From: Paralichthys olivaceus
Taxonomy: Eukaryota; Chordata; Actinopteri; Pleuronectiformes; Paralichthyidae
DNA length: 64,000 nt
Reading direction: 5' to 3'
Assembly (NCBI RefSeq): GCF_024713975.1
Contig: NC_091097.1
Location: 10,298,361 to 10,362,360, forward strand
A program made the position numbers and the translations under genes. Below, one piece after another: positions 45,049-57,699 of this stretch. The stretch's first letter is position 1, and each line of letters starts with the position of its first letter. Below the pieces are notes generated by a model. That model was not told where the DNA came from, made no database searches, and worked only from the letters and a program-made list of their open reading frames with translations.

Positions 45049-45710
45049 ATGGTTGAATGGACAGACTTTGAGCGCGCCACCATCCAGGACATCTTCTCCA
45101 AGATTAAATATGAGGACGTGGGCCCCGCTGCTCTTTCCAGGTGACACATATTTTTCAGAAATGTGATCATGTACATAAATGTTCTTTTTCTTGGCACTTG
45201 TTACATGTGTTGATCTGAGCCTGGAACAAATATGTTTCACTGACATGTTTCCTCAGGTGTCTGGTTGTCTACCCCTGGACTCAGAGGTACTTTGGCAACT
45301 TTGGAAACCTCTACAACGCCGCTGCCATCATTTCAAACCCGTTAGTTGCAAAACACGGGACAACTATCTTGAATGGTCTTGACCGGGCTATGAAGAACAT
45401 GGACAACATCAAGGAAACCTACACCGAGCTCAGTGTGCTGCACTCTGAGAAACTACACGTAGATCCTGACAACTTCAAGGTAGAGAAGACTATGGAGCTG
45501 TTGTTGTCTCCATTTAATGAGTGTGTCTGACAGAGAAGCCTCCTCACCCCTCATGTTGTGTTGTGTTGTGTTGTGTTGCAGCTGCTGGCCGACTGCCTGA
45601 CCATCGTGCTCGCTGCTCGGATGGGTGCAGACTTCAGTGGTGAAGTGCAAGCAGCTTTGCAGAAGTTCCTGGCTGTGGTGGTGTCCTCCCTGGGAAGACA
45701 GTACCACTAG
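45049..45710 (+). CDS. Embryonic-like beta-globin, array unit 2
   Basis: Exons 45049-45140, 45257-45479 and 45582-45710; 147 residues, predicted identical to the unit 1 beta chain ([37 protein letters not shown]). Intron 2 carries one more TTGTG unit than the unit 1 copy. Distal and proximal His and the GRQYH end are present. Confidence 0.94.
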
Positions 45711-46120
45711 AGAGCTGCAGCACAAGAGAAGAACATAACGTGCAGACCATTTGTTCAGAGCCTCTTTGTTTTGCTCTCAAAAACAAATAAAGTAAATGGC
45801 AAATTAAACAAATTGTCTATAATCAATTAAATTGATTTAAAACAATTAAAACATTATACTATACTAAGTGTGGGCATGAAGAATAAAGTATTTCAGATAA
45901 AACCTTTCTTAGACAGAAACAACAGGGCTGATAAAAAGTAGTGACAGGTGATTGTTGCTTACTGCTGTTACAGTCTATCTGTAGATGAATAACTCCACAG
46001 AAGTACTGACCAAAAATTAACACACTTCTACTGGTGTTTATCTGAGTTTACATTAAAACAGATATACATCTGTATGTATATATATGTTATATATATATAT
46101 ATATGTATATGCACACATAC

Positions 46121-46584
46121 TGTCACAGTCAGTCAACCATCCTCCCACTTCTCAGTCAGTCTCCCATCCTTCTACCTCTCAGTACTTTTCCATGGACTCT
46201 GCCTCTGCTTCATCTGCTTCATCTGCCAGCCAAGCCACACCCTCTCACCAATCCAACACAGCTGCTCCTCATCACCTGCAATCAGCCCAGTATATATTCA
46301 CCAGCTCCACTCTCAGTCAGTTGCCAGATTGTTCTATGCCTTCATGCAAGACTTTCCAGCAGTTATCTCCAGACTGATTCTTTGTTGCCGACCCTGCCTG
46401 TCTCTGACTAACCTGCCTCGTCCAAAACCTGGTAATCACCTCTGCCTTCCGTCCCTGACCAAGTCTTCTGCCTTTTGCTGTCTGTATTGCCTGCCACCTG
46501 ATCTGCTGAGAGCTGAGAATAAAGACTGTTACCAACTGTCCATGCTCGTTGTGCTGCATTTGGGTTCAAACCATACCCGTTACA
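46121..46584 (+). repeat. 5' LTR of the Gypsy fossil
   Basis: About 464 bp, starting TGTCACAGTC and ending CCCGTTACA. Its last 280 bp match the right end of the element. An AATAAA-type signal lies near 46517. Confidence 0.85.
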
Positions 46585-49574
46585 ATACAATCTGACCACA
46601 AAATGGACTCAGCGCACACAGCGTCACCACAGTCACGCCTGGAGAGTGTGGAAAACATTCTTCAGCAGCATGAGGCTCTGCTCAACTCCACTGCAGCAGG
46701 GATACATCAAGCTGTCGCCACCCAGAAGCAAGCAGCTGCTAGCCAGGAGCAGGCGCTAGCTTTGTTAGCCGCACAAGTACAGCACCTCACCGCTGTCCTC
46801 TCACAGATGACAACTCCAGCCCCACTGCAGCGTCCTCCTCTGCTACACCTCCGCCAGCGTCCCCTGGGCCATTCTCGGAGCCACGTGTGGGGGCCCCGGA
46901 ACGCTATGCGGGGGATCCTGAGAACTGTAATCCTTTCCTCATGAACTGTTCCATCCTGTTTGCCCTGCAGCCGCACACCTTTGCTTCTGAGGAGGCCAGG
47001 GTGGCTTTTACCATCAACCACCTCACTGGGAGGGCTCGCCTGTGGGGAACCGCCGAGTGGGAGCATCGGACTCCAGCCTGCATCTCCTTCCAAGCCTTCG
47101 CCGCCGAGCTACGCAAGGTATTTGGGAAGTACTCCCAGGGTCCGGATTCCACTGGGGGGTCTGCTGAGTCTACACCAGGGGGGTCAGACCGTGGCCGACT
47201 ACTCCATAGACTTTCGCACTCGGGCCCGTCAGAGCAGTTGGAATATTGACGCCCAGTGTGATGCTTACCTTCTGGGCCTGGAGAGTCACATCAAGGATGA
47301 GCTGGTCTCCTATGATCTCCCCACTTCACTGGATGGGCTCATCGAACTGACGACACGCCTGGATCGACGTATCCAGGTCAGACGTGGGGAGAGACAACGA
47401 GGACGAGTCAACCAATGCTTTCCGGACCAGCCTCGTTCTTCTCCAAAGAGCCCAACTCCCATGACTGTCCCACAGAGAGGGGAGCCTGAATCCATGCAGG
47501 TCGGCAGAACCAGTCTCTCATCGGAGGAACACCAGCGCCTCCGCCAGGGGAACCTCTGCCTGTACTGTGGCCAAGGTGGTCACTTCATCTCCTGTTGTCC
47601 AGTAAAAGCCCAGACTCACTGGTAGCGGGGAAAATACCGGTGAGTCCAACCTCTGAACTATTCCCCAAAAGGCATCCTCTCTGCCATGCCCGCTTACTTC
47701 TGGCAGGGGGCACACACACCCTGACTTTATTCATTGACTCTGGGTCAGATGTCTCCCTCATTGACGATGAACTGGCACAGCAGCTTGACATCGACAGGGT
47801 TCCACTGCCCCGGTCAGCCCCTGCCAGTGCCCTGGACGGTCATGTTCTGGGGACCGTCACCCACCAGACTAGACCCGTGCGGATGCTCCTCTCCAGGAAC
47901 CATTATGAGACTATCAGTTTCCACATCCTGAAGTCACCTCACATCCCTCTCATTCTGGGGTACCCCTGGCTCCGCCGTCATAACCCCCACATCAACTGGG
48001 TGACGGGGTCCATCCTAGGGTGGAGTCCCGGGTGCCATCAAGTCTGCCTGAAGCAAGCCTCTGCCCCGCAGCCCCGGTCCAGTACCATCCCATCTCCTGA
48101 CCTCTCCGGGGTTCCGCCAGAGTACCATGACTTCCGAGAGGTCTTCAGTAAGGCCAAGGCCACCTCTCTGCCCCCTCACCGTCCCTATGACTGCGCCATT
48201 GACCTACAGCCTGGTACCAGTCCACCTCGAGGTTGTCTGTACTCCCTGTCTGCACCTGAAAGAAAGGCCATGGAGGCATACATTAATGACTCCCTGGCAG
48301 CAGGCATCATTCGCCCGTCCTTGTCCCCTGCTGGTGCAGGGTTTTTCTTCATAGAGAAAAAGGACAAGACCTTGAGGCCAAGCATCGACTATCGGGGCCT
48401 GAACGACATCACGGTGAAGAACCGATACCCTCTCCCTCTCATAGCATCAGCCTTCGAGCTCCTGGAGGGGGCCTCCATCTTCACTAAACTAGACCTCCGC
48501 AATGCCTACTACCTGGTCCGCATCCTTGAGGGGGACAAGTGGAAGACGGCCTTCAACACTCCTACCGGACATTATGAATATCTGGTCATGCCCTTTGGCC
48601 TTACCAACGCCCCTGCCGTCTTCCAGGCCCTCGTAAATGATGTGCTCCGTGACATGCTCAACAAATATGTCTTTGTCTACCTGGATGACATTCTCATCTT
48701 CTCCAGAACCAAGGAGGATCACGTCCACCATGTCCAGGCGGTCCTCCAACGACTTCTGCAGAACTCCCTCTTCGTAAAGGCCGAGAAGTGCGAGTTCCAT
48801 GCCTTCTTGGGGTCCGTCATCAGCCAGGGGAGCATCCAGATGGATCCCAGCAAGGTCTCTGCTGTCGCCGTCTGGCCCATCCCTGAGTCCAGGAAGCAGC
48901 TACAGAGGTTCCTTGGCTTTGCCAATTTCTACCGCCGCTTCATCCGTAGGTACAGCACGAAGTCAGCCCCTCTCACTGCCCTTACCTCCTCCAAGATCCC
49001 CTTCAGTTGGTCTTCTCTTGCCGCTACAGCCTTCAAAGCCCTAAAAGCCCGCTTCACCTCTGCCCCCATCCTTTGCATGCCAGACCCTGACAGACAATTT
49101 GTGGTGGAGGTGGATGCCTCTGATGTTGGGGTAGGGGGGGTCCTCTCACAACGGACAGCCAACGACCAGAAGCTCCATCCCTGTGCCTTCTTCTCTCGGC
49201 GACTCTCTCCAGCAGAGATGAATTATGACATTGGCAACCGCAAGCTACTAGCGGTTAAGCTGGCACTGGAGGAATGGCACCATTGGTTGGAGGGGGCCAA
49301 GCAGCCGTTCCTGGTCTGGACCGACCACAAGAACCTGGAGTACATTCGGTTGGTCAGAAGGCTAAATTCCAGACAGGCTAGGTGGTCCTTGTTCTTCACA
49401 TCGTTTAACTTTACTCTCTCCTACCGCCCAGGATCCCGCAATGTTAAGCCTGATGCCTTGTTTCGCCAATTCCTCAAGGAAGAGGAGGAATCAGCTTCAG
49501 ATTGTAACACCATCCTTCCGTCCGATCGCCTGGTTGCTGCCCTCAGCTGGGGGGTCGAGGAGAGAGTTAAAACA

Positions 49575-49854
49575 CTCCACTCTCAGTCAGTTGCCAGATT
49601 GTTCTATGCCTTCATGCAAGACTTTCCAGCAGTTATCTCCGGACTGATTCTTTGTTGCCGACCCTGCCTGTCTCTGACTAACCTGCCTCGTCCGAAACCT
49701 GGTAATCACCTCTGCCTTCCGTCCCTGACCAAGTCTTCTGCCTTTTGCTGTCTGTATTGCCTGCCACCTGATCTGCTGAGAGCTGAGTATAAAGACTGTT
49801 ACCAACTGTCCATGCTTGTTGTGCTGCATTTGGGTTCAAACCATACCCGTGACA
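49575..49854 (+). repeat. 3' LTR (partial) of the Gypsy fossil
   Basis: 280 bp aligning with 46305-46584 at about 98 percent by eye, ending GTGACA directly before the target duplication. Confidence 0.88.
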
Positions 49855-50441
49855 CATACACACACACTTATATACATATATATATAAATATATACATATG
49901 TACATACTGTACCTGTATAAACATATAAAAAATTCACCAATATGTTGTTTTTACAGATATATGCAAACAAAAGGCAGCAACAGTTTTAGATTTTTTAACT
50001 CTTACATTTTCTTTAAAATTATTCCAACTATTCCATGTCCTCTTGTTACTTGCTGTGTTTCAATTGATCTGCTGATGATTTTATGGATACATTTTTTATT
50101 ATTAAGTGTTCAAGAGATGTCTACAAATGTTTTGTCAGACTGTTCAACAACATTCACTTCACAATGATTTAAAACTGAGAATAGCAGATACTTTTCACTT
50201 TACTGAAACTTGAACCAGTGTTGGAATTTTTTGCAAAATAAAAATGGAATGTTCAAGTTAGGATTGTCCTTGTGGTTTCAGCACAGTTCTGACATTTGAT
50301 TTAATGACTTCACAAATAAAACATACTGACACAAATCATGAGAAAAGAAGCAGAAAACAGTGTTTTGCATTTCTTCATTCATTTATTTGTCATTATGCAG
50401 AGTGAGCTGATGCTGCAAACTCCGTCATCTTCTCCTGCTGT

Positions 50442-51191
50442 TTATCTGTATTTCTCAGCCAGGGCCAGAGCCACAGCAGCCAGGAACTTGTCCATAGACA
50501 CATGGACCTCAGGGGTGAAGTCATCCGGGAACATGATGGCCATGACCACAAGGATGTTGTGGGAGAGGATCTGTGAAAATAAATATCACACATGTTACAT
50601 GAATGGGGATTTTAACTCCTAACCCACTTCTCTATGTTGTCAGCTGAGACTCTACTACAGCTCATGTAGGACCTACACAGAGATCAGGTTATTTGAAGGA
50701 AACAGTGTTCATACAATCAATGTACAACAATAAACAGAGTCCACAGTCACAGGTGCTTTATATGAATTACAGGTTTTAAGTTGTGTACCTTGAAGTTGGC
50801 AGGGTCCACTCTCAGGGTGAAGGCGTGCAGCTCACTGAGGTTCAGAAGACCTGCTTTCAGGTCGTCCAGTTTGGTCACAGCATAATCAACTCCACCCATG
50901 ACGGTTGCTCCGTGCTTCAACACCTGGGCAGAGCCCGGGCTCAGGTCCTTCCAGTGGGAGAAGTAAGTCTTTGTCTGCGGGTACACGATCAGCATCCTGG
51001 GTTTAAAAGAAAGACAGAAAAGAACAGAGAAGAAAGTGAGAGTCAGTCAAAGTTCAGACAGGTTATATCAGTCGGTGTTTGGCTCATATTTACCTGTTCA
51101 GAGAATCAGCACCAATGTCCTGGGACTTTGAAGATATTTTGGCCCAGAAGGCCTTGACTGCATCCTTGTCCTTAGCAGTGAGACTGGCCAT
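50442..51191 (-). CDS. Embryonic-like alpha-globin, array unit 3
   Basis: Exons 51094-51191, 50789-50996 and 50442-50570; 144 residues. It starts [19 protein letters not shown]. Exon 2 has HGATVMGG as in units 4 and 5, while exon 3 has MAIMFPDDF and [12 protein letters not shown] as in units 1 and 2, so the gene is a mosaic. Catalytically important haem ligands (distal and proximal His) are intact. Confidence 0.93.
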
Positions 51192-52250
51192 CTTGTCTGG
51201 AGCTTGAGAGTCGCTGAATGCTCAGATCAGCTGAGACTGTGGGGGTTTTAAAGCTGAAACTGAGCGTGGGCACACCCTGGACCACCTCCAAGATATGGAG
51301 CACAGGGCGATCCTCTTCAGGTTCCAGCCCCCAAGAGATAAACAGAGATCTTGACATGGGGGATCTGCAGCCCCCATCACTTCTCCCCAAAATGATACGA
51401 TCTCCTGCAGTCATGATAGTCTGCTTTAGAAAGACAGCCACTAACAAATAGAAGGACTCCAGATGTCAGGGAGGAGACGATCTGTTTCTACTGTACATTT
51501 TCTATATCACCAACACCGGATTAGGTCTCTACTGTTTCTTTTTAATTCATGTATATTGAAGCTAAGCTAAAAATAGGCTGCATGCTGAGCTGAAGCTGAA
51601 GTGTATCAGTGGAAACACCTTCTGCTTGTTCCACACTCTGTTCTCTCTGTTCACTCCAGCTGATCATTCAACATCATTAATTGATCTTATGTCATCAATA
51701 ATCAATTAAATGTTCAGACCACTGTCCGAGGTGCTGATCCTCTGTCCCGGGATTTGGGATCTGTCCATGGTGCTCGCTGTCTATCACACTGATCAGCTGG
51801 ACTCAGGTTCACTGATGATACTTTATCTAATTGTGCAAAAATCCAACTGTGACTATGTCACTGTGTCATCATTTGAGATTTGATAGAGACACAAAGAGGA
51901 ACTAAGCCTCAGAAGAGACTGGATTCATTTTTACTCCATGAATCCCTTTAAGTCCCGTTTGGATCAGTTACCATCTGTAAAAGAATCATTGTGGTTCTTT
52001 AGAATTACTTTGAATTGCTGACTATCTCTGTGGGGCCGTAGGGAGTTACACACAACTTGAACTATTTCCTTGGAGGCAATCTAAGTGGTGCAGATAGACT
52101 CTTATCTTTTCACTATTTCAAACTCACAACACTTTGTCCCGCCCAGCAGCCTCATCCAATCACTGGCTCTGGGCCGGGAGCAGCATTGCTTTATAAGCTG
52201 CATGTGGTGCCGGTGAGAACAGGATTTACTGAAAACCTAGAGCCGACACT
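51192..52250. promoter_or_regulatory. Shared alpha/beta intergenic region, unit 3
   Basis: 1.06 kb; about 0.69 kb of the middle of the unit 1/2 region is absent. The remaining part keeps TGCTGAGCTGA but lacks exactly the five bases GATAA that follow in units 1 and 2 (position about 51581-51600). Both core promoters remain. Confidence 0.6.
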
Positions 52251-52908
52251 ATGGTTGAATGGACAGACTTTGAGCGAGCCACCATCCAGGACATCTTCTC
52301 CAAGATTAATTATGAGGTCGTGGGCCCCGCTGCTCTTACCAGGTGACATATTATTTTTCAGAAATGTGATCATGTGCATAAATGTTCTTTTTCTTGGCAC
52401 TTGTAACATGTGTTGATCTGAGCCTGGAACAAATATGTTTCACTGACATGTTTCCTCAGGTGTCTGGTTGTCTACCCCTGGACTCAGAGGTATTTTGGCA
52501 ACTTTGGAAACCTCTACAACGCCGCTGCCATCTCTTCAAACCCGTTAGTTGCAAAACACGGGACAACTATCCTGCACGGTCTGGACCGGGCTATGAAGAA
52601 CATGGACAACATCAAGGAAACCTACGCCGAGCTCAGTGTGCTGCACTCTGAGAAACTACACGTGGATCCTGACAACTTCAAGGTAGAGAAGACTATGGAG
52701 CTGTTGTTGTCTCCATTTAATGAGTGTGTTTGACAGAGAAGCCTCCTCACCCCTCATGTTGTGTTGTGTTGTGTTGCAGCTGCTGGCCGACTGCCTGACC
52801 ATCGTGCTCGCTACCCAGATGGGTAAAGACTTCAATGGTGAAGTGCAAGCAGCTTTCCAGAAGTTCCTGGCTGTGGTGGTGTCCTCCCTGGGAAGACAGT
52901 ACCACTAG
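52251..52908 (+). CDS. Embryonic-like beta-globin, array unit 3
   Basis: Exons 52251-52342, 52460-52682 and 52780-52908; 147 residues. It differs from units 1/2 at [34 protein letters not shown] and [17 protein letters not shown]. It shares most of these with unit 4 but has its own ATQMGK. Intact frame, distal and proximal His, GRQYH end. Confidence 0.94.
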
Positions 52909-52989
52909 AGAGCTGCAGCACAAGAGAAGAACGTCACGTGCTGACCATTTGTTCAGTGCCTCTTTGTTTTGCTCTCAAAAACAAATAAA

Positions 52990-53880
52990 GTAAATGGCAA
53001 ATTAAACATGTTGTCTACCTGTGATTATACAACACTACACACATTATACTATACTAAGTGTGGGCATGAAGAATAAAGTATATCAAATAAAAACTTTCTT
53101 AGACAGAAACAACAGAGCTGATGAAAAGTAGTGACAGGTGATTGTAGCTTACTGCTGTTACAGTCTATCTGTAGATGAACAACTCCGCAGAAGTATTGAC
53201 CAAAAATTAACAAACTTCTACTGGTGTTTTACCATTATGATTTGTCTTATATATAACAAAAACAACATGATGACATACAACAATAATAATTCTGAATACA
53301 TACATAAATATATAGATTTTTTTTGAAGATGTATACACAGAAAAGGCAGCAAGAGTTTTACATTTTTTAACTCTTCGGTTTTCTTAAAAAATTATTCCAA
53401 CTATTCCATGTCCTCTTGTTACGTGCTGTGTTTCAATTGATCTGCTGACGATTTTATGGATATATTTTTTATTATTTAGTGTTCAAGAGATGTCTACAAA
53501 TGTTTTGTCAGACTGTTCAACAACATTCACTTCACAATGATTTAAAACTGAGAAAAGCAGATACTTTTCACTTTACTGAAACTTGAACCAGTGTTGGAGG
53601 TTTTTGCAAAATAAAAATTGAATGTTCAAGTTAGGATTGACAATCAAAATAGTTGCCAGTAAAATTTCAGCCCATCACATCATCAGTTAAGCACAGATTA
53701 GCTGCAGTTGTAATATAAATGTGTTGTCTATGTTTTGTTTAATCTTGGTGACTTTTTTGTCTTTGTGGTTTCAGGACAGTTCTGACGTTTGATTTAAAGA
53801 CTTCACAAATAAAACATACTGACACAAATCATGAGAAAAGAAGCAGAAAACAGTGTTTTGCATTTCTTCATTCATTTATT
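52990..53880. other. Array spacer between units 3 and 4
   Basis: AT-rich spacer homologous to the others, without an insertion. Nothing gene-like was seen. Confidence 0.6.
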
Positions 53881-53934
53881 TGTCATTATGCAGAGTGAGC
53901 TGATGCTGCAGACTCCGTCATCTTCTCCTGCTGT

Positions 53935-54683
53935 TTATCTGTATTTCTCAGCCAGGGCCAGACTCACAGCAGCCAGGAACTTGTCCATAGACACATGGAC
54001 CTCAGGGGTGAAGTCATCCGGGAACTTGATGGCCATGACCACAAGGATGTTGTGGGAGAGGATCTGTGAAAATAAATATCACACATGTTACATGAATGGG
54101 GATTTTAACTCCTAACCCACTTCTCTGTGTTGTCAGGTGAGACTCTACTACAGCTCATGTTGGACCTACACAGAGATCAGGTTATTTGAAGGAAACAGTG
54201 TTCACACAATCATTGTACAACAATAAACAGAGTCCACAGTCACAGGTGCTTCATATGAATTACAGGCTTAAGTTGTGTACCTTGAAGTTGGCAGGGTCCA
54301 CTCTCAGGGTGAATGCGTGCAGCTCACTGAGGTTCAGAAGACCTGCTTTCAGGTCGTCCAGTTTGGTCACAGCATAATCAACTCCACCCATGACGGTTGC
54401 TCCGTGCTTCAACACCTGGGCAGAGCCGGGGCTCAGGTCCTTCCAGTGGGAGAAGTAAGTCTTGGTCTGTGGGTACACGATCAGCATCCTGGGTTTAAAA
54501 GAAAGACAGAAAAGAAAAGAGAAGAAAGTGAGAGTCAGTCAAAGTTCAGACAGGTTACATCAGTCAGTGTTTGGCTCATATTTACCTGTTCAGAGCATCA
54601 GCACCAATGTCCTGAGACTTTGAGGCTATTTTGGCCCAGAAGGCCTTGACTGCATCCTTGTCCTTAGCAGTGAGACTGGCCAT
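53935..54683 (-). CDS. Embryonic-like alpha-globin, array unit 4
   Basis: Exons 54586-54683, 54281-54488 and 53935-54063; 144 residues. It starts [20 protein letters not shown] and has GADALNR and HGATVMGG. Exon 3 carries MAIKFPDDF (Lys for Met) and [12 protein letters not shown] (Ser for Ala), both shared with unit 5. The frame is intact. Confidence 0.93.
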
Positions 54684-55473
54684 CTTGTCTGGAGCTTGAG
54701 AGTCGCTGAATGCTCCGATCAGCTGAGACTGTGGGGGTTTTAAAGCTGAAACTGAGCGTGGGCACACCCTGGACCACCTCCAAGATATGGAGCACAGGTT
54801 CCAGCCCCCAAGAGATAAACAGAGATCTTGACATGGGGGGCACTGCAGCCCCCATCACTTCTCCCCATAATGATACGATCTCCTGCAGCCATGATAGTCT
54901 GCTTTTGATCTTATGTCATCAATAATCAATTAAATGTTCAGACCACTGTCCGAGGTGCTGATCCTCTGTCCCGGGATTTGGGATCTGTCCATGGTGCTCG
55001 CTGTCTATCACACTGATCAGCTGGACTCAGGTTCACTGATGATACTTTATCTAATTGTGCAAAAATCCAACTGTGACTATGTCACTGTGTCATCATTTGA
55101 GATTTGATAGAGACTCAAAGAGGAAATAAGCCTCAGAAGAGACTGGATTCATTTTTACTCCATGAATCCCTTTAAGACCCATTTGGATCAGTTACCATCT
55201 GTAAAAGAATCATTGTGGTTCTTTAGAATTTCTTTGAATTGCTGACTATCTCTGTGGGGCCGTAGGGAGTTACACACAACTTGAACTATTTCCTTGAAGA
55301 CAATCTAAGTGTTGCAGATAGACTCTTATCATTTCACTTTTCAAACCCACAACACTTTGTCCCGCCCAGCAGCCTCATCCAATCACTGGCTCTGGGCCGG
55401 GAGCAGCGTTGCTTTATAAGCTGCATGTGGTGCCGGTGAGAACAGGATTTACTGAAAACCTAGAGCCGACACT
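54684..55473. promoter_or_regulatory. Shared alpha/beta intergenic region, unit 4
   Basis: Only 0.79 kb. The TGCTGAGCTGA-GATA segment of units 1 and 2 is absent with its surroundings. The alpha core promoter motifs and the beta promoter (CTTATCA, CCCGCCC, CCAAT, TATAAG) remain, so this is the minimal natural version of the region. Confidence 0.6.
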
Positions 55474-56130
55474 ATGGTTGAATGGACAGACTTTGAGCGC
55501 GCCACCATCCAGGACATCTTCTCCAAGATTAATTATGAGGTCGTGGGCCCCGCTGCTCTTACCAGGTGACACATATTTTTCAGAAATGTGATCATGTGCA
55601 TAAATGTTCTTTTTCTTGGCACTTGTAACATGTGTTGATCTGAGCCTGGAACAAATATGTTTCACTGACATGTTTCCTCAGGTGTCTGGTTGTCTACCCC
55701 TGGACTCAGAGGTATTTTGGCAACTTTGGAAACCTCTACAACGCCGCTGCCATCTCTTCAAACCCGTTAGTTGCAAAACACGGGACAACTATCCTGCACG
55801 GTCTGGACCGGGCTATGAAGAACATGGACAACATCAAGGAAACCTACGCCGAGCTCAGTGTGCTGCACTCTGAGAAACTACACGTGGATCCTGACAACTT
55901 CAAGGTAGAGAAGACTATGGAGCTGTTGTTGTCTCCATTTAATGAGTGTGTTTGACAGAGAAGCCTCCTCACCCCTCATGTTGTGTTGTGTTGTGTTGCA
56001 GCTGCTGGCCGACTGCCTGACCATCGTGCTCGCTGCTCAGATGGGTGCAGACTTCAATGGTGAAGTGCAAGCAGCTTTCCAGAAGTTCCTGGCTGTGGTG
56101 GTGTCCTCCCTGGGAAGACAGTACCACTAG
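55474..56130 (+). CDS. Embryonic-like beta-globin, array unit 4
   Basis: Exons 55474-55565, 55682-55904 and 56002-56130; 147 residues. Same as unit 3 except in exon 3, where it has [17 protein letters not shown]. Intact frame, haem-binding His residues present, GRQYH end. It is the last beta gene of the array. Confidence 0.94.
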
Positions 56131-56219
56131 AGAGCTGCAGCACAAGAGAAGAACATAACGTGCTGACCATTTGTTCAGTGCCTCTTTGTTTTGCTCTCAA
56201 AAACAAATAAAGTAAATGG

Positions 56220-57640
56220 CAAATTAAACATGTTGTCTACCTGTGATTATGCAACACTACACACATTATACTATACTAAGTGTGGGCATGAAGAATAAAG
56301 TATTTCAGATAAAACCTTTCTTAGACAGAAACAACAGAGCTGATGAAAAGTAGTGACAGGTGATTGTAGCTTACTGCTGTTACAGTCTATCTGTAGATGA
56401 ATAACTCCACAGAAGTACTGACCAAAAATTAACAAACTTCGACTGGTGTTTATCTGAGTTTACAAATATAGTTTACACTGGTACATGACCTGTTGCAACA
56501 GGAGACTAATATTAGAACTCAGAGACTGATAAAATTAAGTACCTTCTACATGCTATTTACAAGTTGTCTTATATATTTAACAAAACCAACATGATGACAT
56601 ATAACAATAATAACTCTAAATAAATAAATCCATGCATAAAAACATACATACTTGCATAAACATATAGAAAATTCATCAAAACTTTGTGTTTCAAAATGTA
56701 TGCACAAAAAAGACAGTAACAGTTTTTGTTTTTTTAACTCTTCGGTTCTCTTAAAAAACGATTCCAATTATTCCATGTCCTCTTGTTACGTGCTGTGTTT
56801 CAATTTACCTCCAGAATATTTTGTTGATTAATAGTTTATTATTAAGTGTTAAGGAAATGTCTTTTAATTTTTTGTGTGACTGTAAACAACATTCAGTTTA
56901 CAATTTTTAAAACTTACAGAAGCTGATTTTTCACATTCGAGAAACTTAAACCAGAGTGTTGGAAGTTTTTACAAAATTTAAAAAATAAAAATAAAAATTG
57001 AATGTCCAAGTTAGGACTGACAATCAAAATAGTTGCCAGTAAAATGTCTGCCCATCGCCTAATCAATTAACCACAGAGTAGCTGCAGTTCTAATCTAATC
57101 TGTGTTTATCTGAGTTTGCAAAATATAGTTTACACTGGTACAAAACTGTTGTAACAGAAGACTAATTAAACTAAAGTCATACACTTGGCAAGTACTTTCT
57201 ACTTTCCATTTATAAGTTGTCTTATATATGACAAAACAACATAATGACATATAAAAATAATAACACTAACATAAAAATATTTATACATTTTTCTTAGATG
57301 CACACATAAATACATACATTACAACACACACATATATACAAATTCACCAAAACTGTGTTTTTATCGATGTTTTTCACTCTCTTAAATTTTTTTCCAACTA
57401 TTCCATGTCCACTTGTTACATGCTGTGTTTCAATTTATCTGCTGATGATTTTGTCACATTGGAGAAACTTGAAAAAGAATGTTTCAAGTTTATGAAAACA
57501 TTTAATTTGTTTGGACTTTTTTTGTCTTTGTGGTTTCAGGACAGTTCTGACATTTGATTTAAAGACTTCACAAATAAAACATACTGACACAAATCATGAG
57601 AAAAGAAGCAGAAAACAGTGTTTTGCATTTCTTCATTCAT
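56220..57640. other. Array spacer before unit 5, internally duplicated
   Basis: AT-rich spacer in which a segment beginning TTTATCTGAGTTT(A/G)CAAA...ATAGTTTACACTGGTACA occurs twice (about 56448 and 57103), each followed by related ACAT(A/G)ATGACATATA sequence, so the spacer has a degenerate internal duplication of about 0.65 kb. No gene was seen. Confidence 0.6.
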
Positions 57641-57699
57641 TTATTTGTCATTATGCAGAGTGAGCTGATGCTGCAGACACCGTCATCTTCTCCTGCTGT

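Larger units (their letters stand above)
46121..49854 (+). mobile_element. Ty3/Gypsy LTR retrotransposon fossil
   Basis: A retroelement inserted in the spacer between array units 2 and 3. It is bounded by TGTCAC...GTGACA-type ends and a 5-bp target duplication CATAC (46116-46120 and 49855-49859). Parts in order: 5' LTR, gag-like region with a CCHC zinc knuckle near 47.56 kb, retropepsin-like protease (DSGSD near 47.75 kb), reverse transcriptase (YLDDIL near 48.68 kb), RNase H (VEVDASDVG near 49.11 kb), and a partial 3' LTR. No integrase was recognised. The domain order seen, and the absence of an envelope, fit Ty3/Gypsy. It is broken, with at least two breaks. The end repeats differ at about 5 of 280 positions by eye, so it is young on a fish genome scale. 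Confidence 0.92.
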
